In this document: piece after piece, positions 1 to 10,557 of the stretch
Layout: the number at the start of each line of letters is the position of its first letter
How positions within the stretch are numbered: the first letter of the stretch is position 1
Assembly (NCBI GenBank): GCA_016794595.1
Contig: JAEUJN010000076.1
Coordinates: 62,001 to 126,000, forward strand
Direction: 5' to 3'
Source: Kineosporiaceae bacterium
GTDB taxonomy: Bacteria > Actinomycetota > Actinomycetes > Actinomycetales > Kineosporiaceae
Length of the DNA: 64,000 nt
The notes under the pieces: model-generated
Seen by the model: only the letters and a program-made list of their open reading frames with translations
What the model was told of the DNA's origin: nothing
Databases searched by the model: none
Made by a program: the position numbers and the translations under genes

Positions 1-2048
1 GCCTGCTCGCCGGCCCGCACGGCGACGGCCACCCGCTCGGCGGCCTCGTCGACCGCCGCTTGCACCTCGAGCAGCGAGGAGGCCGCCGCCCGCGAACCGC
101 CCCGGACGAAAGCCGCCGAGACCAGGTCACCGTGCAGGGTCACAACGGTCAGCTCCGGACGCCGCGCGATCACCTCGCGGGCCACGTCCAGCTCGGGCGC
201 GACCAGCACCCCGTCCAGGAGGCGATCGAGCGCCGCGCCGAGGTGATCCGGCGCAGTGATCAGGTCACGGGCCCAACGGCAGCCGGGCGCCGGCACCTCC
301 TGGGTGCCGGCCGTGGCCGGCCCGGACGGCGCGTGGCCGACCAGGACCCCCGCCTGACCGCCGTCCTCGGCCTGCAGCAGCCGCACGGCGGCCAGGGCGC
401 CGTCCAACGAGTCGGTGACCACCGCGTCGGCCGCCGTGCCCAGGGCGGCGGACACCGCGTTCTCGTACCCGGGGCGGACCTGGACCAGCGCGGCCACCGA
501 TCCGAGCAGGCCGGACAGCCGGTCGCCTGCGGCCAGCAGGGTGCCCGAGCCGTCCTTGCGCTGCAGGCCCAGCTCGAGCGCCTCGCGCCGGGCCGACCAG
601 GTGGCGCGATCCCGCTCGGCGTCCCGCTCGGTCTGCTTGGCCGCCTCCAGCGCGGAATGGGCCTCGTGCAGGTCTGCGGCGGCGGCCTCGTGCTCGGCGT
701 CCAGGCCCTCCTCGCCGGCCTCGACCCCCGCCACCTGGCCCTCCACCGCGGAGAACTCCTGCGCGGCGGCGTCGGCGCGGGCCTCGGCCTCGGTGATCTG
801 TTGGGCCAGACGCTCGGACTGCTCGAGGGCGGTATCCAGCCGGCTGCGGCGCGCGGCGACCTGACCGGCCAGCCGGGCCAGTCCCTCGCGGCGGTCGGCG
901 GCCGCCCGCACCAGGGAGTTCAGCCGGCGCTCCTCCTCGCCCTCCGCGCGCTCGGCGTCGTGACGCGCCTCGACCGCCTCCGCCAGGTGCTCGCGGGCGA
1001 ACTCGACCTCCGCGGCCAGCGCCTCCTCCTGCTCCCCGATCGCCCGGGCCTGGGCCTCGAGCTCCTCGGGATCACGCCCGGGGGTGCGCTCGGGGGCCTC
1101 CTCGCCGAGCAGCCGGCGGCGGTCGGCAGCCAGGGACGCCGTCCCGCGGACCCGCTCGCGCAGGCTCGACAGCCGGTACCAGGTCTCCTGCGCCCGGGCC
1201 AGGCGGGGGGCCGCATCGGCGGCGTCCCGCTCCAGGTCGGCCAGCCGGTGCCGCGCGTCGGCGAGCTCGGCCTCGACCTCCTCGCGGCGGGCCCGCAGGG
1301 CGGTCTCGTCGGCCACCTCCTGCTCGAGTGCGGCGGTGAACTGCACCAGATCGTCGGCCAGCAGCCGGGCCCGGGCATCGCGCAGGTCGGCCTGGACGAC
1401 GGCGGCCCGCCGGGCGACCTCGGCCTGGCGTCCCAGAGGCTTGAGCTGGCGGCGGATCTCGGCGGTCAGGTCGGCCAGCCGGGTGAGGTTGGCCTGCATC
1501 GCCTCCAGCTTGCGCAGCGCCTTCTCCTTGCGCTTGCGGTGCTTGAGGACGCCGGCCGCCTCCTCGATGAACCCCCGGCGCTCCTCGGGGCTGGCGTGCA
1601 GGACGGCGTCGAGCCGGCCCTGGCCGACGATCACGTGCATCTCGCGGCCGATCCCGGAGTCGGACAGCAGCTCCTGGACGTCGAGCAGCCGGCAGGCGCT
1701 GCCGTTGATCGCGTACTCGCTGCCCCCGGAGCGGAACATCGTGCGCGAGATGGTGACCTCGCTGTAGTCGATCGGCAGCGCGCCATCGGTGTTGTCGATG
1801 GTCAGGCTCACCTCGGCCCGGCCGAGCGGCGGGCGGCCGGCGGTGCCGGCGAAGATGACGTCCTCCATCTTGCCGCCGCGCAGGCTCTTGGCCCCCTGCT
1901 CCCCCATCACCCAGGCCAGGGCGTCGACCACGTTGGACTTGCCCGACCCGTTCGGGCCGACCACACACGTGATCCCCGGCTCGAAGCGCAGGCTGGTCGC
2001 CGAGGCGAAGGACTTGAAGCCCCGCAGGGTCATGCTCTTGAGGTGCAC
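1..2048 (-). CDS. smc: Chromosome partition protein SMC (N-terminal ~680 residues; runs off the left edge)
   Basis: The ATPase of the SMC-ScpAB condensin complex, which organises and segregates the chromosome. Reading leftwards from a GTG at 2048, the protein has the N-terminal head with Walker [10 protein letters not shown], a long Arg/Glu/Ala-rich first coiled coil, and a hinge-like region near the window edge (around positions 42-270, with VVTLHGDLV and a Gly-rich RGGSRAAASS turn). A ribosome-binding site AGGAG lies 4 nt before the GTG, which decides this start over the ATG five codons in. The second coiled coil and the C-terminal head with the ABC signature and Walker B lie outside the window. 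acyP lies just upstream on the same strand, an arrangement common in actinobacteria. Confidence 0.95.
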   Translation of the reverse strand, partial: MHLKSMTLRGFKSFASATSLRFEPGITCVVGPNGSGKSNVVDALAWVMGEQGAKSLRGGKMEDVIFAGTAGRPPLGRAEVSLTIDNTDGALPIDYSEVTISRTMFRSGGSEYAINGSACRLLDVQELLSDSGIGREMHVIVGQGRLDAVLHASPEERRGFIEEAAGVLKHRKRKEKALRKLEAMQANLTRLADLTAEIRRQLKPLGRQAEVARRAAVVQADLRDARARLLADDLVQFTAALEQEVADETALRARREEVEAELADARHRLADLERDAADAAPRLARAQETWYRLSSLRERVRGTASLAADRRRLLGEEAPERTPGRDPEELEAQARAIGEQEEALAAEVEFAREHLAEAVEARHDAERAEGEEERRLNSLVRAAADRREGLARLAGQVAARRSRLDTALEQSERLAQQITEAEARADAAAQEFSAVEGQVAGVEAGEEGLDAEHEAAAADLHEAHSALEAAKQTERDAERDRATWSARREALELGLQRKDGSGTLLAAGDRLSGLLGSVAALVQVRPGYENAVSAALGTAADAVVTDSLDGALAAVRLLQAEDGGQAGVLVGHAPSGPATAGTQEVPAPGCRWARDLITAPDHLGAALDRLLDGVLVAPELDVAREVIARRPELTVVTLHGDLVSAAFVRGGSRAAASSLLEVQAAVDEAAERVAVAVRAGEQ

Positions 2049-2194
2049 AGGCTCCTGCCCGGGTGGGGGACGGCTGGTGCTGCGCGCGACGGACGGGCGC
2101 GGGGAAGGCGCAGAGGGCTCGGCCAGCCTACCCGCCGTGCGTGCCGATCTCGGGCTTTCGCGTGTCGTGGTGGTAGGCGCCGGTCGGTGGTGGG

Positions 2195-2560
2195 TCAGCG
2201 CTCGACGAACCCGGTCGGCAGATCCCCGGCCGCCTCGTCGACCAAGCCCCACCGGCTCCAGGTGGTGCTCACCGAGACCACGTGCCCGGGACGGCGGTAG
2301 TACGAGCGGGGGGCGTCCAAGGGAACCGGTGGGGCAGGCTGGACGGTCAGCACCTCCACCAGCCGCTCACAGTCGGCGCGGCGCCCGTAGGCCACCACCT
2401 CGACGGAGCCGTCCTCCAGGTTGGTCGCGCTGCCCACCAGTCCGAACTCGAGCGCCCGGGACCTGGTCCACCAGCGAAAGCCCACCCCCTGGACCCGTCC
2501 GCGCACGACCGCTGTGACGCGCACCACGTCGTCAGGGTGGTCAGCCGGGCCGGTGATCAC
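2195..2560 (-). CDS. acyP: Acylphosphatase
   Basis: Small enzyme (121 aa) that hydrolyses carboxyl-phosphate bonds of acyl phosphates. The family signature is clear: [12 protein letters not shown] holds the phosphate-binding loop and catalytic Arg, and [11 protein letters not shown] holds the catalytic Asn. It is longer than the usual ~90 aa because of a C-terminal extension after the fold (from about residue 90). The GTG start has no ribosome-binding site, but TAAGGT lies exactly 12 nt upstream (2572-2567), suggesting a leaderless transcript. It is transcribed towards smc. Confidence 0.9.
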   Translation of the reverse strand: MITGPADHPDDVVRVTAVVRGRVQGVGFRWWTRSRALEFGLVGSATNLEDGSVEVVAYGRRADCERLVEVLTVQPAPPVPLDAPRSYYRRPGHVVSVSTTWSRWGLVDEAAGDLPTGFVER

Positions 2561-2625
2561 CCGAACACCTTAGTTGGTGGCCGTCATGCCATTGGCGGTC
2601 TGCTCTTCGAACCAGCGGGTGTAAC

Positions 2626-2641
2626 ATACCCCTGGGGGTAT
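2626..2641. promoter_or_regulatory. CsoR/CstR-like palindromic operator in front of cydA
   Basis: A perfect inverted repeat, ATACCCC-TG-GGGGTAT, lies 60 nt before the cydA start. Operators of the CsoR family (copper-sensing CsoR, persulfide-sensing CstR) are known to be C/G tracts flanked by AT in this arrangement. The palindrome overlaps -10-like elements TAACAT (2622-2627) and TATAAA (2639-2644), where a bound repressor would block RNA polymerase. No csoR-type gene lies in the window, so the partner is inferred only. Confidence 0.55.
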
Positions 2642-2700
2642 AAACCAGCCTGGGCGCCGACCGGTCGGCCGGCACACAGCACGAGACATCAGGAGCCCTG

Positions 2701-4155
2701 GTGAACCCGCTTGATCTGGCGCGGTGGCAGTTCGGTATCACCACCGTCTATCACTTCATCTTCGTGCCGTTGACGATCGGTCTGGCACCTCTGGTCGCGA
2801 TCATGCAGACCGCCTGGTTCCGCACCGGGGACGAGCGGTGGCTGCGGATGACGAAGTTCTTCGGGAAGTTGTTCCTGATCAACTTCGCGATGGGCGTGGT
2901 GACCGGGATCGTGCAGGAGTTCCAGTTCGGGATGAACTGGAGCCGGTACTCGGAGTTCGTCGGGGATGTCTTCGGGGCCCCGTTGGCGATGGAGGCGTTG
3001 CTGGCGTTCTTCCTCGAGTCCACGTTCCTGGGGGCGTGGATCTTCGGGTGGGACAGGTTGTCGAAGCGGGCGCACCTGGCCACCATCTGGTTGGCTGCGA
3101 TCGGGGTGAACGCCTCGGCGTACTTCATCATCGCGGCGAACTCGTTCATGCAGCACCCGGTCGGGGTGGTGTTCAACCCGCAGACCAACCGGGCCGAGCT
3201 GGACAGCATCTGGACGGTGTTGACCAACCCGACCACCCTGGCCGCCTTCCCCCACACGGTCACCGGTTCGTTCGTCACCGCGGCCACCTTCGTGGCCGCC
3301 ATCGCCGGCTGGTGGGCGGTCAGGCACGTGCGGGCGGGCCGGGCCGAGGAGGCCGCGGCCTACCGGCCAGCGCTGCGCCTGGGCCTGATCACGCTGATGA
3401 TCTCCGGTGTCCTGGTCGCGGTGACCGGCGACGTCCAGGCCAAGATGATGTTCGAACAGCAGCCGATGAAGATGGCCGCCGCCGAGGCGCTGTGCGAGAC
3501 CGAGACCGGCGCCGGGTTCAGCATCTTCGCCGTCGGCGATGTCAACAACAGGTGCGACGTACGCACCCTGACCGTCCCCGGGCTGGCCTCGTTCCTGGCC
3601 ACCGGCGACACCGGGGCCACCCTGACCGGCGTCAACGACCTGCAGGATCGTTACCAGGAGCTCTACGGCCCCGGCGACTACACGCCGCTGCTCGCGGTCA
3701 CCTACTGGTCCTTCCGGCTGATGATGGGTTTCGGTGCCTTCAGCGCCGCTCTGGCCCTGGCCGGGCTCTGGGTGACCCGCCGCGGGGCCACCCCGTCCGC
3801 GGCGCTGTTCGGCAAGCTGGCCCTGATCGCCCTGCCGATGCCGTTCCTGGCCAACCTGACCGGGTGGATCTTCACCGAGATGGGCCGCCAGCCCTGGATC
3901 GTGGCACCCAACCCCACCGGTGATGCCGCCATCCGCATGCTCACCGCCGAGGGGGTCTCCCCCACCGTGGACAGCGCCTCGGTGCTGGTCTCCCTGACCG
4001 TGTTCACCCTGCTCTACGGAGGCCTGGCGGTCATCTGGTTCTCCCTGATGCGCCGGTACGCGGCCGCCGGGGCACCGGCCATCACCCACGGTGACAGTGC
4101 CGCCGGCGGTGACGGTTCAACCGGCACCGACGCCCCCCTGACCTTCGCCTACTGA
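2701..4155 (+). CDS. cydA: Cytochrome bd ubiquinol/menaquinol oxidase subunit I
   Basis: Quinol-oxidising, haem-bearing subunit of the membrane cytochrome bd terminal oxidase, which reduces O2 to water with high affinity. The 484 aa match the shorter actinobacterial form with a short Q-loop. Visible markers are the N-terminal haem-ligand His in TTVYHF, helix motifs such as GIVQEFQFGMNW, and GRQPWIV near residue 395. The GTG start follows AGGAG with 5-nt spacing (2691-2695). It is the first gene of cydABDC, with cydB starting 23 nt after its stop. The C-terminal tail is Gly/Asp/Thr-rich. A CsoR-like palindrome lies just upstream. Confidence 0.96.
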   Translation: MNPLDLARWQFGITTVYHFIFVPLTIGLAPLVAIMQTAWFRTGDERWLRMTKFFGKLFLINFAMGVVTGIVQEFQFGMNWSRYSEFVGDVFGAPLAMEALLAFFLESTFLGAWIFGWDRLSKRAHLATIWLAAIGVNASAYFIIAANSFMQHPVGVVFNPQTNRAELDSIWTVLTNPTTLAAFPHTVTGSFVTAATFVAAIAGWWAVRHVRAGRAEEAAAYRPALRLGLITLMISGVLVAVTGDVQAKMMFEQQPMKMAAAEALCETETGAGFSIFAVGDVNNRCDVRTLTVPGLASFLATGDTGATLTGVNDLQDRYQELYGPGDYTPLLAVTYWSFRLMMGFGAFSAALALAGLWVTRRGATPSAALFGKLALIALPMPFLANLTGWIFTEMGRQPWIVAPNPTGDAAIRMLTAEGVSPTVDSASVLVSLTVFTLLYGGLAVIWFSLMRRYAAAGAPAITHGDSAAGGDGSTGTDAPLTFAY

Positions 4156-4178
4156 GCCCCGTGATCCGAGGAATCGTC

Positions 4179-5218
<1,040 letters not shown>

Positions 5219-5219
<1 letters not shown>

Positions 5220-6937
5220 TGCGCCCGCTCGACCCGCGCCTGCTGCGGCATGCCCGGGCGAGCCGCACCCACATCGCGGTCACCGCGGTGTTCGGCGTCG
5301 GCACCACAGCAGTGGTGGTGGTCCAGGCGCTCCTGCTGGCGCAGGTGATCGTGGCCGGCTTCTCCCGGGCTGCCCGCCCGGGAGAGGTCGCCGGGCCGAT
5401 CGCCGCGCTGTCGGCCGCCGTCCTGGTCAGGGCGGGACTGATGGCCGCTCAGGAACGGCTGGCCCACCGTGCGGCGGTCCGGGTGATCGCTCAGCTGCGG
5501 GCCGCCGTCCTGGCCCGGCTCACCCGGTCCCCCGACCTGGCGGCCGGCCGGGACGCCGCGGCGGAGGCCACGCTGCTCACCCGCGGGCTCGACGGCCTGG
5601 AGGGCTACCTCACCAAGTACCTTCCCCAGCTACTGCTCGCCGCGACCCTGACCCCGGGGTTGCTCGTGGTGATCCTCTGGCAGGACCCGTGGTCCGCCCT
5701 GGCGATGGCGATCACCCTGCCCCTGATCCCGGCCTTCATGGCGCTGATCGGCTGGTCCACCCAGTCCCTGGCCGCCCGGCGGCTGGTGAGCATGCAGCGG
5801 CTCGGCGCCCAGGTGCTGGACCTGATCACCGGCTTGCCCACCCTGCACGCCCTCGGCCGGGCCCGGGCCCAGGCCCTGCGGGTGCGCGAGGTCGGCGAGG
5901 CCTACCGGCGGGCGACGATGAGCACCTTGCGGCTGGCCTTCACCTCCTCCCTGGTGCTGGAGTCCTTCGCCACCCTGTCGGTCGCCCTGGTGGCCGTCGG
6001 GATCGGGCTGCGCCTGGTCTCGGGCCGGATGGACCTCGAAACCGGCCTGGCCGTGCTGATCCTGGCGCCCGAGGTCTACCTGCCGCTGCGGCTGGTGGGG
6101 GTGCACTACCACGCGGCCGCGGACGGCGTGGCGGCCGCCGAACAGGCCCTGGGCATTCTGGACGGGCCCGTGCCCGCCGCTGCGAGCCCCGCCGGCCGGC
6201 TCCGCTCCGGGCGGCTCCCGGCGGGGCCGGTGTCGGTCCACGGCCGGGGGATCTCGGTCCAGCGCCGCGGCCGTCGGGCTCCTGACGGGCTGTCCCTCGA
6301 TCTGTACCCCGGCGAGGTGGTCGCGTTGATCGGGCCCAACGGGTCGGGCAAGTCCACCGCGGTCGAGGTCCTGCTCGGGCTGCGGGCCCCCGAGGAGGGA
6401 CGCGTGCTGCTGCGCGCTCACGACGGGTCCCGCCCCCACCGGGCCGGGGACGGCGAACTCGAACCGGCCGCTGTCGACCTGGCCGATGTCGATCCCCAGG
6501 CGTGGCACCAGCGCCTGGCCTGGGTTCCCCAGCGCCCCGTGGTCCTGCCCGACACCCTGGAGGCAAACCTCTGGTTCGACGGGCCCCGTGACCAGCGCGA
6601 CCGCGCCGCCGCCCTGACCGGCCTGGACGCCGTCGTGACCACGTTGCCCGAGGGCTGGCAGACCCGCGTGGGCCACGGGGGGCACGGGCTGTCCGCCGGG
6701 CAACGCCAGCTCCTCGGGCTGACCCGAGCGGTGCTGCGCCAGGACGCCGAGCTCGTGATCCTGGACGAACCCACCGCTCACCTGGACGTCGTGACCGAGC
6801 GCAGCGTGCTCCGCCTGATCGGGTACTGGCGCGAGCGGGGGGCGGCCGTGCTCGTGATCGCGCACAGGCCGACCCTGGCCGCACAGGCCGATCGCGCCGT
6901 CGAGGTCGGCGCCCGGCTCGAACCGAGCCTGACATGA
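5219..6937 (+). CDS. cydD: Thiol-reductant ABC exporter subunit CydD
   Basis: One half of the heterodimeric ABC exporter CydDC, needed for cytochrome bd assembly; in E. coli it exports cysteine and glutathione. Residues 1-310 form the six-helix transmembrane domain. The nucleotide-binding domain has Walker [10 protein letters not shown], signature LSAGQRQ and Walker [13 protein letters not shown]. Its 572 aa are normal for the family. The ATG overlaps the cydB stop and cydC follows after 16 nt. Actinobacteria lack glutathione, so the exported thiol here is presumably cysteine or another reductant (inference). Confidence 0.94.
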
Positions 6938-6953
6938 GCGGCGTGAGCCGGAC

Positions 6954-8714
6954 ATGAGCCGCCACTGGCTGGTCCGTGCCCTGCGCGCCCTGGACCCCGA
7001 CCCCCGCCGGCTGGCCCTGGCCGTCCTGGTCGGCACCGCGGCCCTGGGCAGCGCCATCGGACTCATGGCGACCTCGGCCTGGCTGATCTCCCGGGCGGCA
7101 CAGCAACCGCCCGTCCTGTACCTGCAGGTGGCGATCGTGGCCACCCGCGCACTGGGCATCAGTCGCGGGGTCTTGCGGTACACCGAGCGCCTGGTCGGGC
7201 ACGACGTGGCGCTGCGCGGGGTCACCACGGTGCGCGAACGGCTCTACCGGGCCCTCGCCGAGGCCGATCCGGCCGTGATCACCGGGCTGCGGCGCGGCGA
7301 CCTGCTGGCCCGGGTGGGCGGTGATCTGGACCTCCTGGCCGATCTGGTCGTGCGCGGACTGCTGCCGATCGCGGTCACCCTGACCAGCCTGATCGGGGGT
7401 GCCGCGCTGGTCGCCCTGGTACTGCCCGAGGCCGGGGCCGTGGTCGCCGCGACCCTGCTGCTCGCCGGAGGCCTGGTGTCCTGGCTTGCCGCCCGGTCGG
7501 CCCGCCAGGCCGAACGGGACGGCGACCGGGCCCGCCGCGAACTCAGCGCCGAGGTGCTCACGGTCCTGGACGGCGCGGCCGAGCTGCGCGTCGCCGGCGT
7601 CCTGGCCCCGCGACTGGCCCGGGCCGCCGCGGCCGAGAAGGATCTCGGCCGGGCCCGGGAGGCTGCGGCACGCACCGGCGCCTGGTCGCTCGGGGTCGCC
7701 ACCCTGGCGACCGGCCTCGGGACCGTCGTGGCCACCGCACTCGCGTTGACGGCCACCGCCCAGGGCCGGCTCGCCCCGGTCTGGATCGCGGTGGTCGCGC
7801 TGACCCCGCTGGCCGCCGCGGAGGCGGTGGGCGCCCTGCCCGCGGCCGCCGTCCAGCTGGTGCGCTCGCGCGGGGCAGCCGAACGGGTCCTGGCCCTGAT
7901 CGACACCGCCGCCGACCCGCGCCCCTCGGAGCACCCCCAGCCGCACCCCCCGGTGTACCCCCAGCCGCACCCCCCGCTGCACCCCCCGGTGCACCCCCAG
8001 GCGCACCTGAGGGCCCAGGCTCTGCGGTGTGCCCACCCGGCCACCCGGGGCACCGCCGACCGCGGCGGCCCGCCCGAGCGCGAGCACCCGGTGGGTCCGC
8101 TGACCCTGGACCTGCCCCCGGGGCGCCGGATCGCCCTGATCGGACCCAGCGGATCGGGCAAGAGCACCGTGCTGCTCACCCTGGCCGGCATGCTCCCCCC
8201 GCGATCGGGAGCGATCACGGTGAACGCCGAGGGCGGGCCGGTCCCGGTGCAGGACCTTCCCGAGGACGCCCTGCGCCGGACGGTCCACCTGACGGCCGAG
8301 GACGCCCACCTGTTCACCACCACCCTGCGCGAGAACCTGCGGCTGGCCGACCCGTTCGCCGACGACGAGGCCCTGCTCGAGGTGCTCGACCGGGTGGGTC
8401 TGGGGACCTGGACCCGCTCCCTCCCCCAGGGGCTGGACACCGTGATCGGCTCCGGCGGACGCGACGTCTCCGGCGGTGAGCGGCGCCGCCTGCTGCTGGC
8501 CCGGGCGCTGCTCACCCGGGCGGGCGTGCTGCTGATCGACGAAGGGACCGAGCATCTCGATCCCCGCAGTGCCGACGAACTGGTCCGCACCCTGCTGGAC
8601 GGCAGCCTCACCCCGGCCACCGTCGTCCTGGTGACCCACCAACTGACCGCCCTGGACGCCGCCGACGAGGTGATCGCCCTGTCGGCGGCCGGCGAGGTGC
8701 TGCCCCCGGGCTGA
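6954..8714 (+). CDS. cydC: Thiol-reductant ABC exporter subunit CydC with His/Pro-repeat linker
   Basis: Partner of CydD in the CydDC exporter (586 aa). The transmembrane domain covers residues ~1-310. The nucleotide-binding domain starts near residue 380 with Walker [10 protein letters not shown], signature SGGERRR and Walker [13 protein letters not shown]. Between the two domains is an unusual linker of six HPxx/YPxx tetrapeptides (residues ~327-350), encoded by a 12-bp tandem repeat. It would place several histidines in a row of Pro turns, a possible metal-binding element. It is the last gene of the cyd operon. Confidence 0.93.
   Translation: MSRHWLVRALRALDPDPRRLALAVLVGTAALGSAIGLMATSAWLISRAAQQPPVLYLQVAIVATRALGISRGVLRYTERLVGHDVALRGVTTVRERLYRALAEADPAVITGLRRGDLLARVGGDLDLLADLVVRGLLPIAVTLTSLIGGAALVALVLPEAGAVVAATLLLAGGLVSWLAARSARQAERDGDRARRELSAEVLTVLDGAAELRVAGVLAPRLARAAAAEKDLGRAREAAARTGAWSLGVATLATGLGTVVATALALTATAQGRLAPVWIAVVALTPLAAAEAVGALPAAAVQLVRSRGAAERVLALIDTAADPRPSEHPQPHPPVYPQPHPPLHPPVHPQAHLRAQALRCAHPATRGTADRGGPPEREHPVGPLTLDLPPGRRIALIGPSGSGKSTVLLTLAGMLPPRSGAITVNAEGGPVPVQDLPEDALRRTVHLTAEDAHLFTTTLRENLRLADPFADDEALLEVLDRVGLGTWTRSLPQGLDTVIGSGGRDVSGGERRRLLLARALLTRAGVLLIDEGTEHLDPRSADELVRTLLDGSLTPATVVLVTHQLTALDAADEVIALSAAGEVLPPG
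7932..8003 (+). repeat. Six-unit 12-bp tandem repeat in cydC
   Basis: Six imperfect copies of a CACCCCC(A/C)GSYG unit, in frame, encoding the tetrapeptides [24 protein letters not shown]. The repeat lies exactly in the linker between the membrane and ATPase domains of CydC and probably expanded by replication slippage. Confidence 0.9.
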
Positions 8715-8780
8715 CCCGGGCCCACGGATCCGACGCCACTGGCTACGGTGGGCTCGCCGCACGCTCCTCGAGGGGATTCG

Positions 8781-10547
8781 ATGCCCGAGCACCAGCCGTC
8801 TCCACCCCCCGCGCACCCCGCGCCCGCTGCACCCCCCGCCCCCGCTGCACCACCTGCGCCTGCTGCACCCACGGCGCCACCGGCCACGCCCATGACCTCG
8901 GTCTCCTTCGACCGTCGCCTGCTGGACGCGGTCGTGGCGGTGGCCGACGGGCTGGACCTCGAGCCCACCCTGCGCCGGATCGTGCGGGCCGCCTCCGACC
9001 TGACCAACGCGCCGTACGCCGCCCTGGGCGTCCTGGACGAGGAGGGCCACCACAAGGCGTTCGTCCACACCGGCGTCGACGAGGCCCGGGCTCGGGCCAT
9101 CGGGGCACCGCCGCACGGAGTGGGCGTCCTGGGTCACATCACCCGGGTCGGGCGCGCCGTCCGGGTGGACGATCTGCCCAGCCATCCGAGCGCGGCCGGT
9201 TTCCCGCCGCACCACCCGGTCATGCGCAGCTTCCTCGGGGTTCCGGTGGGCATCGGCGACCGGGTGGTGGGCAACCTGTACCTCGCCGACAAGGCCGGCG
9301 GGTTCACCGCCGAGGACGAGGATGTGGTCGTGGCCCTGGCCGCCGCCGCGGCGGTCGCGGTGGAGAACGCCGAGTTGTACGGCGACGTCCGGCGCCGGGA
9401 ACGGTGGCTGGCCGCGGCCCAGGAGGTCTCCACGACCATGCTGTCCGGCGCCGAGGACGACCAGGCGCTGCACCTGATCGCCACCCTGGCGACCGAGGTG
9501 GCCGAGGCGGACATGGCCGCGTTGGTGCTCGCCGGGTGGGGTGGCCAGTGGGTGCTCGAGCTCGCCGTGGGCGAGGGTGCCGACGAGCTCGTGGGCACGG
9601 TCATGCCGGACGACGGCCGCGCGGCCACCGTGATCCGGCTGGGCCGGGGCATGCTCGTCCCCGATCTGGCCACCGACCCCCAGATGAAGGTCGAGCGGCT
9701 GCGCCGGTTCGGGCCGGCGATGTACGCCCCGCTCCAGGCCCGCGACGAGCGGATCGGGGTGCTGATGGTGGCCCGCAGGGTGGGCGGGCACCAGTTCACC
9801 CGCACCGATCTGGCGACCGCGCAGATCTTCGCCGGCCAGGCAGCCCTGGCCCTGCAGCTGGCCGACGGGCGCCGTCGCGCCGAGGAGAACGAACTGCTCG
9901 AGGAGCGGGCCCGGATCGCCCGTGACCTGCACGACCTGGTGGTCCAGGAGCTGTTCGCCATGGGGATGCGGCTGTCCCGGTTGCGGGAGCGGCTCGATCC
10001 CGACGAGCTCGCCGACGTGGACACCTCGCTGGAGTCCCTCGACCGGGTGGTCCGCCAGATCCGGGCCACCATCCGGGCGTTGCGCGACCCGGACGAGAGG
10101 GCCGGCCTGGCCGACCGGGTGCACGCCGAGGCCGCGCGTTCCCACGCCTACCTGGGGTTCCGTCCCGAGGTGGTGGTCGAGATCGCCGACGAGCTGGACC
10201 CCGACGAGCTGGTCGACGGGGAGATCGCCGACGACCTGATCGCGGTCATCCGGGAGGGTCTGTCCAACGCGGCCCGGCACGCCCACGCCAGCGCCGTCCA
10301 GGTGCGGCTGGCGATCACCCGCCGCGAGGTGCGCGCCGAGGTGCGCGACGACGGCGCCGGGATGCCCGCCGAGTTCACCCGACGCAGCGGCCTGGACAAC
10401 CTGACCGAACGCGCCCGGCGCCACGACGGTCGCTGCGAGGCCCTGGGCAACGCGGACGGCACGGGCAGCACCCTGCGCTGGTCGGTGCCGCTCGGGCACC
10501 CCACGGCAGCCGGGGCGGCTGTTCGCGCGGGTGAGGGGGCGCCATAG
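8781..10547 (+). CDS. DevS/DosS-like dual-GAF sensor histidine kinase
   Basis: Cytoplasmic sensor kinase of 588 aa. After an Ala/Pro-rich low-complexity N-terminus (~residues 8-37) come two GAF domains (~45-190 and ~205-345), a HisKA_3 dimerisation segment with IARDLHD (phospho-acceptor His384) and a HATPase domain ending in GTGSTLRWSVP. GAF-1 contains GFPPHHPVM followed by SFLGVPV, closely resembling DevS of M. tuberculosis; His144/145 falls where DevS has its haem ligand (His149, from memory). This suggests an O2/NO/CO or redox sensor. The ATG at 8781 follows GAGGG (8770-8774), and TACGGT (8744-8749) is a candidate -10. The position just after cydABDC and a DevR-like regulator nearby support a low-oxygen role. 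Confidence 0.88.
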   Translation: MPEHQPSPPPAHPAPAAPPAPAAPPAPAAPTAPPATPMTSVSFDRRLLDAVVAVADGLDLEPTLRRIVRAASDLTNAPYAALGVLDEEGHHKAFVHTGVDEARARAIGAPPHGVGVLGHITRVGRAVRVDDLPSHPSAAGFPPHHPVMRSFLGVPVGIGDRVVGNLYLADKAGGFTAEDEDVVVALAAAAAVAVENAELYGDVRRRERWLAAAQEVSTTMLSGAEDDQALHLIATLATEVAEADMAALVLAGWGGQWVLELAVGEGADELVGTVMPDDGRAATVIRLGRGMLVPDLATDPQMKVERLRRFGPAMYAPLQARDERIGVLMVARRVGGHQFTRTDLATAQIFAGQAALALQLADGRRRAEENELLEERARIARDLHDLVVQELFAMGMRLSRLRERLDPDELADVDTSLESLDRVVRQIRATIRALRDPDERAGLADRVHAEAARSHAYLGFRPEVVVEIADELDPDELVDGEIADDLIAVIREGLSNAARHAHASAVQVRLAITRREVRAEVRDDGAGMPAEFTRRSGLDNLTERARRHDGRCEALGNADGTGSTLRWSVPLGHPTAAGAAVRAGEGAP

Positions 10548-10557
10548 GGTGCTCGCC

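Noticed and set aside
2561-2700. Rex or DevR box upstream of cydA
   Set aside because: No TTGTGAA-N4-TTCACAA-like or GGGACT-containing palindrome is present; the only dyad is the CsoR-like one.
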